64,000 nucleotides of DNA from Streptomyces sp. SJL17-4 (GCF_036826855.1 NZ_CP104578.1:3534001-3598000), one strand, 5' to 3'; numbered from the stretch's first letter, positions 1 to 9,965 are shown. The notes: generated by a model from the sequence alone, not told the origin. Numbers and translations: made by a program.

Positions 1-2123
1 AAGGACGGCAGCGGTACGACTCCGATGCCCGCCTCGGGCTCCGGAGCCGAGCGCACGAGCGAGCGCAGCCAGCCGCGCAGCTCCTCGAAGTCGGGGCGTT
101 CGGTGGGGTCCTGGCGCAGCAGGGACTCCACGACCGGACGCAGCGGGCCGCACTCCTCGGCGAAGGCGGGCGGCTCCGCGCAGACCAGCTGGACGAGTTC
201 GGCGGCGCTGTCCTCGGGGTAGGGGGCGTGGCCCTGGACAGCCCGGTAGAGGAGTGCGCCGAGTGCCCACAGGTCGGTGGCGGGGCCGATCGGAGGGGCG
301 AGGCGCCAGTTCTCGTGGACGGGGCCTGCCTGTTCGGGTGCCCAGCGCTCGGTGACGGCACCGACGACCGCGATCCGGGTCTGCCGGGCCCGCTCGGCGG
401 CGAGCCGGGTGGTGGGGCCTCGGTCCGACTGGGCCTGGGCCTGGGCCTGGGCCGGGATCCTGGCCGGCTCCAGGGCCTCCTCCCGGGCGCCGGTGGGAAC
501 CGGGAGCCGGGCGGGGTCCGGGGTCGCGGCCGTGTAGCCGGCGGGCAGGGCCGGGCGGCCCGAACCGGGCAGCACGGGGCCCCGGGCGGGACCCGAACCG
601 CCACCGGCCGGGATCGGCGGGGAGCTGTCCCGCGAGGCGTGCGGGCCGTCGCTCCAATTGCCGGCCAGCATCACGCGCGGCGGCGGACCCGCCTGCGGAC
701 CCGCGCCGTACGGCTCGTCGCCGTCGTCCTCGTCGTCCTCGTCGTCGTCCGCCACCCGCGCCCACCACTGCGGCTCGGGCGCACCCGCCGCCTGCGCGGT
801 CGGCGCCGGGGGCGGCTCGGGCGGGTCCGCCGGCGCGGGGCGCTGTACGGGCAGGGCGCCGGTCTCGCCGAGCTTGGCCGCGGCACGCGCACCGGCGCGG
901 TAGGCGGCGATGGCCCCGGCGCGGGCGGCCCGTACATCGGCGGTGGGCGGCACGGGCGCGGGCTGGGTCTCGGCGGCGGGCGCCGCCGGCAGCGCCCGGC
1001 CGTAGGGGTCGGTGCCGTAGCCGCCGGGGGCGGTTCCGTAGGGGGGCGGGGTGGGGTGGTCGGGGTCTTCCGGGGCGGGTTCGGTGGCGTACGGGGCGGG
1101 TTCGGGGACGTGCACCTCGTCGCCGTAGCGATGTCCATGGCCGTATCCATAGCCGTAGTCCGGCATCGACTCCGGCTCCGGCTCCGGCTGCCAGGCCGCG
1201 CCTTCGGCCGACGCCTCTACCGGATCGGCGGCCGACGCCTCTGCCGACTCGTCGACCAGGTCGTCGTCGCGTTCATCAAGGAGGTCATCGACGAGGTCAT
1301 CGACCAGTTCCCCGACGGGTCCCTCGACGTCGTCCGTCCCGTACGGGACGTGCCCGTCGCCCTCCTCGTAGACCTCAGCCTCGTACAGCTCGGAGCCGTA
1401 GACCTCGGAGCCGTACTCCTCCGCGCCCCGCTCCTCCGCGCCGTACTCCTCGGAGCCGTACCCCCCGCCTCCGTGCTCCTCCCCCGGCGCCTGCCACGCC
1501 GTCGCGTCCGGCTCCGACTCCGGTACGGGCGGCGCGTACCCGCAGAGGGCCTCCTCCGCGGCGCCCACCGCGAGGCCCGTGAGGACCACCCGGCCGTCGT
1601 CGCAGACGAGCACGGTCCGGGCCGTGATGTTCCGGTGCACCCAACCGTGGGCGTGGAGCGCGCGCAGGGCGGTGAGGACGTCGGCGCCGATCTCGGCCGC
1701 GCGGTAGGGGTTGAGCGGCCGCTCCGCGAGGAGCGCGGCCAGCGGTCGGGCCGCGATGCGTTCGCTCACTATCCAGAGCGAACCTGCCTCCGCGAAGACG
1801 TCGAAGACCTGGTCGAGCAGGGGATGGTCGGGGATCTGCGCGGCCGCCTGGGCCGCCTCGATCGCCCGGCGTACGACGGGCTCGGCCGGGCGGCGGGTCG
1901 CCCGGCCCGCGGCGCCGTAGGGACCGGCCGGGCCGCCCTCGCCGTCGAGCACCTCGGCGTCGACGAACTCCGGCAGCGGCACCTGGCGGACCAGGACCTC
2001 CTGCCCGCTGAACGTGTCGAAGGCGCGCGTCTCGGCCGGGTCGTACGCGTCCGTCTCCGCGTCCGCCGGCGGCAGCGGCAGGCGGTAGCGGTCCGCGAGC
2101 ACCCTTCCCGCGTAGTCGTCCAC
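1..2123 (-). CDS. Ser/Thr pseudokinase-like protein, 3' end outside the window
   Basis: The reading frame begins at a GTG preceded by GGAGG six bases upstream and runs off the left edge without a stop. The N-terminal part resembles a protein kinase, but the key residues are gone: the VAIK lysine position reads VLVRQV (about residues 41-46), HRD reads HRN (163-165) and DFG is replaced by TGL (about 180). A roughly 400-residue low-complexity insert rich in E, Y, P and runs of D/E separates this from a C-lobe that starts near residue 617 (WALGALLY, then a recognisable C-lobe tail). From family knowledge such a protein should not catalyse phosphotransfer; a scaffold or regulatory role is inferred. 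It lies just downstream of an intact-looking kinase domain on the same strand (next gene), so the two could work together. An unusual active kinase is less likely given three lost motifs. Confidence 0.82.
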   Translation of the reverse strand, partial: MDDYAGRVLADRYRLPLPPADAETDAYDPAETRAFDTFSGQEVLVRQVPLPEFVDAEVLDGEGGPAGPYGAAGRATRRPAEPVVRRAIEAAQAAAQIPDHPLLDQVFDVFAEAGSLWIVSERIAARPLAALLAERPLNPYRAAEIGADVLTALRALHAHGWVHRNITARTVLVCDDGRVVLTGLAVGAAEEALCGYAPPVPESEPDATAWQAPGEEHGGGGYGSEEYGAEERGAEEYGSEVYGSELYEAEVYEEGDGHVPYGTDDVEGPVGELVDDLVDDLLDERDDDLVDESAEASAADPVEASAEGAAWQPEPEPESMPDYGYGYGHGHRYGDEVHVPEPAPYATEPAPEDPDHPTPPPYGTAPGGYGTDPYGRALPAAPAAETQPAPVPPTADVRAARAGAIAAYRAGARAAAKLGETGALPVQRPAPADPPEPPPAPTAQAAGAPEPQWWARVADDDEDDEDDGDEPYGAGPQAGPPPRVMLAGNWSDGPHASRDSSPPIPAGGGSGPARGPVLPGSGRPALPAGYTAATPDPARLPVPTGAREEALEPARIPAQAQAQAQSDRGPTTRLAAERARQTRIAVVGAVTERWAPEQAGPVHENWRLAPPIGPATDLWALGALLYRAVQGHAPYPEDSAAELVQLVCAEPPAFAEECGPLRPVVESLLRQDPTERPDFEELRGWLRSLVRSAPEPEAGIGVVPLPS

Positions 2124-2281
2124 GACGCCTCCCCACGCGCGCACGCTGTCCCCCGTCGACCCGCGGATCCCCGGGATCGGGCGGGATCACGCGAGTCCGA
2201 CAATTCCGGTCCGGCAGCGTGCAGTTATCGGCTCTGTTCGGCTGCGTACGGTCCTCGAACTCTCACGATACGTGCCGCCGG

Positions 2282-4744
2282 TCAGTCCTTGGGGCTGAAC
2301 GTGGCGAACGCCGTCTCGCGCAGGGTCCTGCACTCCGCGCCGTTCCACTCCTCCGCCTTGCAGCTGATCATGATGGAGTAGCCGTGCTGGGCGTCCACCT
2401 TGAAGCCGCGGTTGAGCACATGGACGCGCATGCCCTGCTGGGTGCGCTCGAACTCCCAGTCCGCGACGGTCGGGTAGCCCTTGTAGGAGACCGTCCTGAT
2501 GCCGAAGTGCTTGTAGTTCTTGCTGGTGGCGGCCACACCGATCTTGCCGAGCTCCCACGCGGCCGCCGCGTTGTCCTTCGGGCTGGAGTTGAAGTCGACC
2601 TGGATACGCGGGAAGCCGCCGCTCTCGCTGAATATCCCGCCACCGCTGTAGCCCGGTATCGAGCGGAGCTTGAAGGTGGCGGGCATCGCCATCGAGAAGT
2701 GGAAGCGGTCGTTGGTGACGAGGGTGTACCCGGCGGGCAGCTGGGTGCCCGTGCCGCCGCCGGGCTTGCCGGTCGGCGTGGTGCCGGTGCCGTTCGAACC
2801 GCCGGACCCCTCTGTGGAGCCCGTGGCACCCGTGGAGCCCGTCGCGTCGTCACCGCCCGTCGACCCGTTGGAACCGGTGTCGCCGGGCTGCGCGCCGCCC
2901 TGCTGGCCGGCGCCGCCGGTCGACTGACCCTTGCCGCCGTCCGATCCGCCGGAGCCACTGGAGCCGTCACCGCCGGCGGAGGCGCCGGCCGAGGCCGTGG
3001 TGCCCCCGCTGTCCTTGCCCTGGTTGCCCGCGTCGCCGCCCTTGAGGGAGACCGCGAGGATCGTCCCGAGCAGGGCGAGTACGGCGACCGCGGCGATGAT
3101 CACCAGCGTGCGGCGCGGTACGACGTCGGTCAGCGACGCGCGGGCCGGAGTCGGTCTACCGCCGCCCTGCCGTCTCGCGGCGGCGGCCCCCCGCCGTCCC
3201 GGCGGTCGGCGTCGACGAGGCCTTCGGCTCGGCCTTCACGGACGCCGCCGCGTTCCGTACGGACTTCAGGGCACCCCGCATCCGGTCGGCGGACGCGTCG
3301 GGCGTCTTGCCCCGGTCGACCGCGGGGGGCACCGGGGGCCGGCCGGGGGGCGGCGGCGGAAGCGGTACGACCCTGGTGACCTCGGGCGAGACCTGGGGCG
3401 CCGGTTCGGGCGCGTCGAGCACGGCGCGGAGCAGGACCCGCGCGCGGGCGTCGTCGAGCCGCTGGGCCGGGTCCTTGGCGAGCAGGCCGTAGATGACCTT
3501 CTCCAGCTCGGGTCCCGCGTTCTTCGGCGGGTCGACGGGCTCGGTCATCACCGCCGTGAGCGTGGCGATGGCGGAGCCCTTGTCGTACGGCGGGCTCCCC
3601 TCGACGGCCGCGTACAGGAGTCCACCGAGCGACCACATGTCGGCGGCGGGTCCGGGCTTGTGGCCGCGGGCGCGCTCCGGCGAGATGTACGAAGGGGCGC
3701 CGACGAGCATGCCGGTGGAGGTGATCGAGGGGTCGCCCTCGACCTGGGCGATGCCGAAGTCGGTGAGGACGACGCGGCCGTCCTCGGCGATCAGCACGTT
3801 GGACGGCTTCACGTCGCGGTGCAGGATGCCCTCGCGGTGCGCGGAGCGCAGCACGTCGAGGATGGCGAGGCCCACCTCGGCGGCGCGCCGGGGCGTGAGC
3901 GTGCCGTCCTCGCGGACGGCGTCCGCGAGGGACTTGCCCTCGATGAGCTCCATGACGATCCACGGACGGTCGTCCTCGTCGACGACGTCGTAGACGGTCA
4001 CGGCGCCGTTGTTGCGGATCCGGGCGATGGCCTTCGCCTCGCGCAGGGTCCGGGTGATGAGCGGCGCTTCTCGTCGTCGTCGATGCTGGTGGGGAAACGG
4101 AGTTCCTTGACGGCGACGGTACGGCCGAGGGTCTCGTCGACCGCACGCCACACCGTGCCCATGCCGCCGCGGCCGAGGATCCCGCCGAGCCGGTAGCGGC
4201 CGGCGAGCAGCCGGCCCTCGTTGACCGGGGCCTTGCGCCCCCGGTCGCCACCGGTGCCGCGCGCGGCGGCACGCGCCGGGGGACGGTCGCTCTCGCCGTC
4301 ACCGTCGCCCGCGCCGAACCCGGCCCGCCCGGTCGACGGCTCGGTCCCCCGCAGCCGCCCGGCGGACGCGTCCTGAACGTCCTTCACGTCCGGACCGCCC
4401 GGGGTGTCCTGAACGTCCTTCACGTCCGGGACACCCGAGCCCTTCGGGCCCGCGGCATCCACCGGACCCGCCGCCCTCGTGGGCTTCACCAGGTCCACCG
4501 GGTCCGCCTGGTCCGCCGGAACCGCGGAGTCCGCGGGCGTCACGGAGGGCGCGGCCGGTGCTGCGGCTTCCTCCGCACCCCGCTCGACCTGCGCGTTCTT
4601 CACGTCCGGTGTGCCCTTCGCGTCGTCCCGCTCCGGCTCACGCGCGGCCGGGACCACTCCTCGGTCGCCGTCGGTCGCGGCCCCCGCGGCGGCGTCCCGC
4701 CCGGGGTCCTTCGCCGTGTCCCGCGACTGCTCCGCCTCCGACAT
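2282..4744 (-). pseudogene. Transmembrane Ser/Thr protein kinase, frame broken twice
   Basis: Corrected for two indels, this is one protein of about 820 residues. A disordered N-terminal region (1-155, containing a short duplicated PDVKDVQD motif) is followed by a complete kinase domain: glycine loop GRGGMGTVW, VAVKEL lysine, HRDVKPSN catalytic loop, DFG and SPERA. A Pro-rich linker, one transmembrane helix at about 547-568, and an exported Ser/Gly/Thr-rich stretch with a C-terminal sensor-like domain complete it. The frame is lost near 4060-4066, where one base is missing after the codons for DDDEKRR, and again near a C6 run at 3187-3192, where one extra base is present. The two offset each other, so the total of 2,463 nt still divides by three. 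This fits two sequence errors in an intact PknB-like receptor kinase better than old decay, but real inactivation cannot be excluded. ATG at 4744 has a GAGGGG ribosome site. Confidence 0.8.
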
Positions 4745-4964
4745 GCGTCCCCTCTGCGATCCCTGATCTTCGCCGCGTCTGCCGCTTCCCGCGCGATGCG
4801 GTAACCCGCCCTGGAAGAGAGGCCATTGTCCCTCACCTCAGGACGGGTGGCGCCCCCGGGTCCGTACTCCGGGATGACGACGCCGCAGCACACCCCCCAG
4901 GTTCCCACCCGCCGTGGGCGACCCGGTAGTTCTTCCGCGGGGCCCGCGCGTACCGGACGTCCTG

Positions 4965-6667
4965 TCAGATCGGCACGATGTCCGGCGCCCCGAGCCGGGC
5001 GGCGTCCGCCGTCAGGTCGTCGGGCTGCCGCTGCGACTCGCGCTCGGCCTCGACCCGCTTCTCGTAGTGCTTCTCCTTCTCGATCTGGTGCTCGTCCCAG
5101 CCGAGGACCGGCGCCATCAGTTCCGCGCACTCACGGGCGCTTCGCGTGCCCCGGTCGAAGGTCTCGATGGAGATTCTGGTGCGGCGGGTGAGGACGTCGT
5201 CGAGATGCCGGGCGCCCTCGTGGGAGGCGGCGTAGACGATCTCGGCGCGCAGGTAGTCGTCGGCGGCCGGCAGCGGTTCGGCGAGGGTGGGGTCCGCGGC
5301 GATGAGGTCGAGGATCTGCTCCGTCAGGGAGCCGTACCGGTTGAGGAGATGCTCGACCCGGACGACGTGGAGGCCCGTGCGCGCGGCGATCCTCGCCCGC
5401 GCGTTCCACAGGGCCCGATAGCCCTCGGCGCCGAGCAGCGGGATGTCCTCGGTGACGCAGGGGGCGACCCGCTGGTCGAGTCCGTGCACCGCCGCGTCGA
5501 CGGCGTCCTTGGCCATGACGCGGTACGTCGTGTACTTGCCGCCGGCCACCACGACCAAGCCGGGCACCGGGTGGGCGACGGTGTGCTCGCGGGAGAGCTT
5601 GCTCGTGGCGTCCGACTCGCCGGCGAGCAGGGGGCGCAGGCCCGCGTAGACGCCCTCGACGTCGTCGCGGGTGAGCGGGACGGCGAGCACGGTGTTCACG
5701 TGTTCGAGCAGATAGTCGATGTCGGCGCTGGACGCGGCGGGATGGGCCTTGTCCAGGTCCCATTCGGTGTCCGTGGTACCGACGATCCAGTGCCGGCCCC
5801 AGGGGATCACGAACAGCACGGACTTCTCGGTGCGCAGGATGAGCCCGGTGGACGAGTGGATGCGGTCCTTGGGGACGACGAGGTGGATGCCCTTGGAGGC
5901 GCGGACGTGGAACTGGCCGCGCTCGCCGATGAGGGCCTGGGTGTCGTCGGTCCACACCCCGGTGGCGTTGACGATCTGCTTCGCCCGGATCTCGTACTCC
6001 ACGCCCGCCTCGACGTCCTGGACGCGGGCGCCGACGACCCGCGCGCCCTCGCGCAGGAAGCCGATGACGCGGGCCCGGCTCGCGGCCAGGGCGCCGTAGG
6101 ACGCGGCGGTGCGCACGAGGGTGGTGACGAAGCGGGCGTCGTCCATCTGGGCGTCGTAGTACTGGAGGGCGCCGACGAGCGCGTCCTTCTTGAGGCAGGG
6201 GGCGACCCGCAGTGCGCCCCGCCGGGAGAGGTGCCGGTGGACGGGGAGGCCGCGGCCGTGCCCGGGAGAGGGGACATCGCGTCGTACAGCGCGACGCCGG
6301 AGCCCGCGTAGAACCGCTCCCAGCCCTGGTGCTGGAGCGGGTAGAGGAAGGGGACCGGCTTCACCAGGTGGGGTGCGAGCCGCTCCAGGAGCAGTCCGCG
6401 CTCCTTGAGTGCCTCCCGGACCAGGGCGAAGTCCAGCATCTCCAGGTATCGCAGGCCGCCGTGGATGAGCTTGCTGGACCGGCTGGAGGTGCCGGAGGCC
6501 CAGTCGCGGGCCTCGACGATGCCGGTGGAGAGGCCTCTCGTGACGGCGTCGAGGGCCGTCCCGGCGCCGACCACTCCGGCGCCGACCACCAGCACGTCCA
6601 GCTCGCGCTCGGCCATGGCCGCGAGCGCCTCGGCGCGCTCGGCGGGTCCCAGTGTCGCTGTCCTCAC
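4965..6667 (-). pseudogene. glpD: Aerobic glycerol-3-phosphate dehydrogenase, one frameshift
   Basis: GlpD is an FAD enzyme at the membrane that oxidises sn-glycerol-3-phosphate to dihydroxyacetone phosphate and passes electrons to the respiratory chain. The N-terminal FAD-binding motif VVGAGVVGAG is clear, followed by SSRSSKLIHGGLRYLE. The middle (KKDALVGALQYYDAQMDDAR, then NATGVWTDD) and the C-terminal domain are in a different frame. The switch falls at about 6264-6273, beside a G4 run on the plus strand, where one base appears to be missing. The span is 1,703 nt; adding one base gives exactly 568 codons, the usual length. GTG at 6667 has GGGAGG seven bases upstream. No other lesion is visible, so a sequencing indel in a working gene is the likeliest explanation. 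Confidence 0.85.
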
Positions 6668-6937
6668 GGCTTGCCTCCCGTCGTCCCCGTCGTTCCCCGT
6701 CGTTCCAGCACGCGAACCGGGCCATGTGGTCCGGCTCACAGCTCGATTCTGGCCCTCCCCGGCGACTTCAGCCACCGCCTCGCCACCGACCTGTGGATAA
6801 CACTCGGCGACCTTCGACCCCACAATGCCGCATATCGGTCATATTTACGCCTAGTCTGACATTGCGCTCGACCCGTTCTGTCCACAGGGCTTGCGCGTCG
6901 CGTTCCCTCCGGCTATCGGGAAGGACGGCCCACCCCC

Positions 6938-8177
6938 ATGCCCGCTGATCTCGCCGTCATCGGCCTCGGCCACCACGGACTCCCCCTGGCCCAGGCCGCC
7001 GCCGCCGCCGGCATCGACACCATCGGCTACGACACCGATCCCCGCTCCGTCGCCGAACTCGCCGCCGGCCGCTCCCCGGTCGACGGCTCCCTCACCGTCC
7101 CGGAGATCCGCCGGATGCTCTCGGGGGCTTCCGGCCGACCGCCAACCCCGCCGAACTCGGCCGGGTCCGCACCGCCGTCCTCTGCGCGCCGACCCCCCTG
7201 GGCCCCGACCACGCCCTCGACCTCACCGCCGTCACCGACGCGGCCCGCGCGCTCGCCGCCCGGCTGCGCCCGCACACCACCGTGCTCCTCGAATCCCCGG
7301 TCCCGCCGGGCACCACCGAGGGCCTGCTCCGCGACCTCCTCGAAGCGGGCTCCGGCCTGCGCGCCGGACGCGACTTCCACCTCGCGTACTCCCCCGGCCG
7401 CCTCGACCCCGGCAGCCGTACGCACGGCTTCGCCGGCACCCCCAAGGTCATCGGCGGCCTCACCCCGGCCTGCACCGAGGCGGCAGCCGCCTTCTACGGC
7501 CGGCTCACCGACAAGGTGGTACGCGCGCGTGGCCCCCGCGAGGCGGAGACGGTCAAGCTCCTGGAGACCAACTTCCGGCACGTCAACATCGCCCTGGTCA
7601 ACGAGATGGCGGTGCTCTGCCACGAACTCGGCGTCGACCTCTGGGACGTCATCCGCTGCGCCGAGACCAAGCCCTTCGGCTTCCAGGCCTTCCGCCCGGG
7701 ACCCGGGGTCGGCGGCCACGGCGTCCCCGTCGACACCGTCGGCGCCCACCGCCCGCTCCGCCTCGTCGAACTCGCCGGCCAGGTCAACGAGCGCATGCCG
7801 CAGTACGTCGTCCAGCGCGCCGCCACCCTCCTCAACGAGCACGGCAAGTCGGCCCGCGGCGCCCGGATCCTGCTGCTCGGCATCACCTACAAGCCCGACC
7901 TCCCGGACCGCCAGGGCTCCCCGCCGACGAGATCGCCCGACGCCTGATGGACCTGGGCGCGGCCGTCAGCTACCACGACCCGCACGTCCCCGACTGGCGC
8001 GTCCGCGAACTCCCCGTCCCCCGCGCGGACTCCCTCTACGAGGCCGCCGCCCACGCCGACCTGACGGTGCTCCTCCAGCACCACCGCACGTACGACCTCC
8101 AAGGGCTCGCGGTGAAGGCCCAACTCCTCCTCGACACCCGAGGCGCCACCCCCACGGGCACGGCCCACCGGTTGTGA
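6938..8177 (+). pseudogene. Nucleotide-sugar dehydrogenase homologue, two frameshifts and no catalytic Cys
   Basis: The N-terminal Rossmann motif VIGLGHHGLPLA and the family signatures (YSPGR, KLLETNFRHVNIALVNEMA, GITYKPD) identify a UDP-sugar dehydrogenase of the UDP-glucose/UDP-ManNAc type, which oxidises a sugar C6 alcohol to the acid with NAD. The frame breaks at a G5 run (7123-7127, one G missing) and at a C4 run (7919-7922, one C missing). Restoring both gives 1,242 nt, 414 codons. Separately, the active-site motif normally GGHC(I/V)P(I/V)DP reads GGHGVPVDT here, so the nucleophilic cysteine is Gly. Frameshifts may be sequence errors, but the Cys loss is a substitution and suggests a divergent or inactive family member. 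It is divergent from glpD; no strong ribosome site is seen. Confidence 0.75.
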
Positions 8178-8196
8178 CGGAGCCGCCCATCGGGCT

Positions 8197-8239
8197 TGTG
8201 CAACATTTGTTGGACGGATGTGCAACACGGCGATAGCCT
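8197..8239 (+). promoter_or_regulatory. Promoter and candidate operator of the toxin-antitoxin pair
   Basis: Two direct repeats TGTGCAACA start at 8197 and 8219, exactly 22 bp (about two helical turns) apart. A plausible -35 TTGGAC (8210-8215) and -10 TAGCCT (8234-8239) with 18 bp spacing lie over the second repeat. The -10 ends only six bases before the ATG at 8246 and no Shine-Dalgarno is visible, so a leaderless transcript is inferred. Repeats at a helical interval over a promoter fit autoregulation by a ribbon-helix-helix antitoxin. Confidence 0.55.
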
Positions 8240-8245
8240 CGTTGT

Positions 8246-8446
8246 ATGGCGACGACCATAGGGTTCCGGCCCACCGAAGAGGACGACCGCATCATCAGAA
8301 CCGCGATGCGCGAGGGCGAAGGCACCAGCGACGTGATCCGCCGCGCCCTGCGCCTCCTGGAGCGCGAGGCCTGGCTCACGCAGGCGCGTGCGGACGCCGA
8401 GCACCTCGCGGACGAGGACCTGGCCTCGGAAGAGGACGCCTGGTGA
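8246..8446 (+). CDS. RHH-type antitoxin of a MazEF/PemIK-like pair
   Basis: A 66-residue protein with a short beta-strand start ([16 protein letters not shown]) and a helix-turn-helix-like run ([16 protein letters not shown]) typical of ribbon-helix-helix DNA-binding antitoxins, followed by an acidic C-terminal tail ([14 protein letters not shown]) of the type that wraps the toxin. Its stop overlaps the toxin start as GTGA, so the two are translationally coupled. By family knowledge it neutralises the partner RNase and represses its own promoter; the repeats just upstream are the likely operator. Confidence 0.8.
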   Translation: MATTIGFRPTEEDDRIIRTAMREGEGTSDVIRRALRLLEREAWLTQARADAEHLADEDLASEEDAW

Positions 8447-8760
8447 TCCGAGGTGCTGTCTACCGAGTCGACCTCGGAGACGCGAAACGCGGGCACGAGC
8501 AGTGCGGCAAGCGATACGGCCTCGTCCTGAGCCCCAGCTCCATGCCGTGGAGCGTGGCCACGATCGTCCCCACGTCCACGAGCGCCCAGCCATCCGTCTT
8601 CCGGCCCGAGGTCGACATCGCGGGGACGCCGACCCGGCTTCTCGTGGACCAGATCCGCACGATCGACGTCCGGTTCATCCACGGCGATCCGGTGCACTTC
8701 CTGGACTACAGCGAACTCGCCGTCGTGGAGCACGCCGTGAGCCAGTACCTCGGTCTGTGA
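8443..8760 (+). CDS. MazF/PemK-family toxin, sequence-specific endoribonuclease
   Basis: A 105-residue protein starting at a GTG that overlaps the antitoxin stop. The N-terminus [19 protein letters not shown] and KRYGLVLSP match the MazF/PemK fold (first strand and the loop holding the basic catalytic residue). The central [14 protein letters not shown] and the segment [16 protein letters not shown], with Asp/Gln/Arg in the usual places, are also typical. MazF proteins cut mRNA at short motifs and stop translation. The cut motif cannot be read from sequence. A strong hairpin terminator follows within 20 bases, so the pair is a closed two-gene unit. Confidence 0.88.
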   Translation: MIRGAVYRVDLGDAKRGHEQCGKRYGLVLSPSSMPWSVATIVPTSTSAQPSVFRPEVDIAGTPTRLLVDQIRTIDVRFIHGDPVHFLDYSELAVVEHAVSQYLGL

Positions 8761-8778
8761 CACGACAGCGCCCCCCGG

Positions 8779-8826
8779 GTACGAGGAGGGGCCCCGCACC
8801 GGGTGGTGCGGGGCCCCTCCTCGTAC
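8779..8826. terminator. Bidirectional hairpin between mazF-like gene and guaB3
   Basis: A perfect inverted repeat with 22-bp arms and a GGGT loop lies between convergent genes, 19 bases after the toxin stop and 15 before the guaB3 stop. No long T-run follows, as is usual in Streptomyces. Confidence 0.85.
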
Positions 8827-8840
8827 GGACGGAACAGACG

Positions 8841-9965
8841 TCAGCGCTTGTGCTGGGAGTCCGCGACCGTGACCTCGACGCGCTGGAACTCCTTGAGCTC
8901 GCTGTAGCCCGTGGTGGCCATCGCGCGGCGCAGGGCGCCGAAGAAGTTCATCGAGCCGTCCGGGGTGTGCGACGGGCCCGCGAGGATCTCCTCGGTGGTG
9001 CCGACGATGCCCAGGTCGACCAGCTTGCCGCGCGGCACGTCCTCGTGGACGGCCTCCATGCCCCAGTGGTGCCCCTTGCCGGGCGCGTCCGTGGCGCGGG
9101 CCAGCGGGGAGCCGATCATGACCGCGTCGGCGCCGCAGGCGATCGCCTTCGGCAGGTCGCCGGACCAGCCGACACCGCCGTCGGCGATGACGTGCACGTA
9201 CCGGCCGCCGGACTCGTCCATGTAGTCGCGGCGGGCCGCGGCCACGTCGGCGACCGCGGTCGCCATCGGGACCTGGATGCCGAGCACGTTGCGCGTGGTG
9301 TGCGCCGCGCCGCCGCCGAAGCCGACGAGGACACCCGCGGCGCCGGTGCGCATCAGGTGCAGGGCCGCGGTGTACGTGGCGCAGCCGCCGACGATGACCG
9401 GGACGTCGAGCTCGTAGATGAACTGCTTCAGGTTCAGCGGCTCGGACGCGCCCGAGACGTGCTCGGCCGAGACCGTGGTGCCGCGGATGACGAAGATGTC
9501 CACGCCGGCGTCGACGACGGCCTTGGAGAACTGCGCGGTCCGCTGCGGGGAGAGCGCGGCGGCGGTGACGACACCGGAGTCGCGCACCTCCTTGATGCGC
9601 TGCCCGATCAGCTCTTCCTTGATCGGGGCCGCGTAGATCTCCTGCAGACGGCGGGTCGCGGCCGCCTCGTCCAGCTCGGCGATCTCGTCGAGCAGCGGCT
9701 GCGGGTCCTCGTACCGGGTCCAGAGACCCTCCAGGTTCAGGACGCCCAGCCCGCCCAGCTCACCGATGCGGATGGCGGTCTGCGGCGACACGACCGAGTC
9801 CATGGGGGCGGCCAGGAAGGGGAGCTCGAAGCGGTAGGCGTCGATCTGCCAGGCGATCGAGACCTCCTTCGGGTCCCGGGTGCGCCGGCTCGGAACGACG
9901 GCGATGTCGTCGAACGCGTACGCCCTGCGGCCGCGCTTGCCGCGCCCGATCTCGATCTCAGTCAC
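8841..9965 (-). CDS. guaB3: GuaB3-family IMP dehydrogenase-related protein
   Basis: A 374-residue TIM-barrel protein of the IMPDH-related GuaB3 family. It starts with MTEIEIGRGKRGRRAYAFDDIAVVPSRRTRDP, carries the barrel segments LPFLAAPMDSVVSP and VIADGGVGWSGDLPKAIACGADAVMIGSPLA, and lacks the CBS domain pair that interrupts true IMPDH. The loop that holds the catalytic Cys in IMPDH (GSICTTR) reads GGGAAHTTRNVLG here, with no cysteine at that spot. By position it belongs to purine metabolism next to guaB, but the reaction is less certain; the fold and the UMP/GMP reductase-like alternatives fit equally. It is downstream of guaB on the same strand, separated by a hairpin, so it probably also has its own promoter. 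Confidence 0.85.
   Translation of the reverse strand: MTEIEIGRGKRGRRAYAFDDIAVVPSRRTRDPKEVSIAWQIDAYRFELPFLAAPMDSVVSPQTAIRIGELGGLGVLNLEGLWTRYEDPQPLLDEIAELDEAAATRRLQEIYAAPIKEELIGQRIKEVRDSGVVTAAALSPQRTAQFSKAVVDAGVDIFVIRGTTVSAEHVSGASEPLNLKQFIYELDVPVIVGGCATYTAALHLMRTGAAGVLVGFGGGAAHTTRNVLGIQVPMATAVADVAAARRDYMDESGGRYVHVIADGGVGWSGDLPKAIACGADAVMIGSPLARATDAPGKGHHWGMEAVHEDVPRGKLVDLGIVGTTEEILAGPSHTPDGSMNFFGALRRAMATTGYSELKEFQRVEVTVADSQHKR

Noticed and set aside
228..2381. 717-residue open frame on the plus strand over the pseudokinase gene
   Set aside because: Antisense frame with Arg/Gly-rich low-complexity sequence, typical of high-GC shadow; the minus strand has recognisable kinase motifs.
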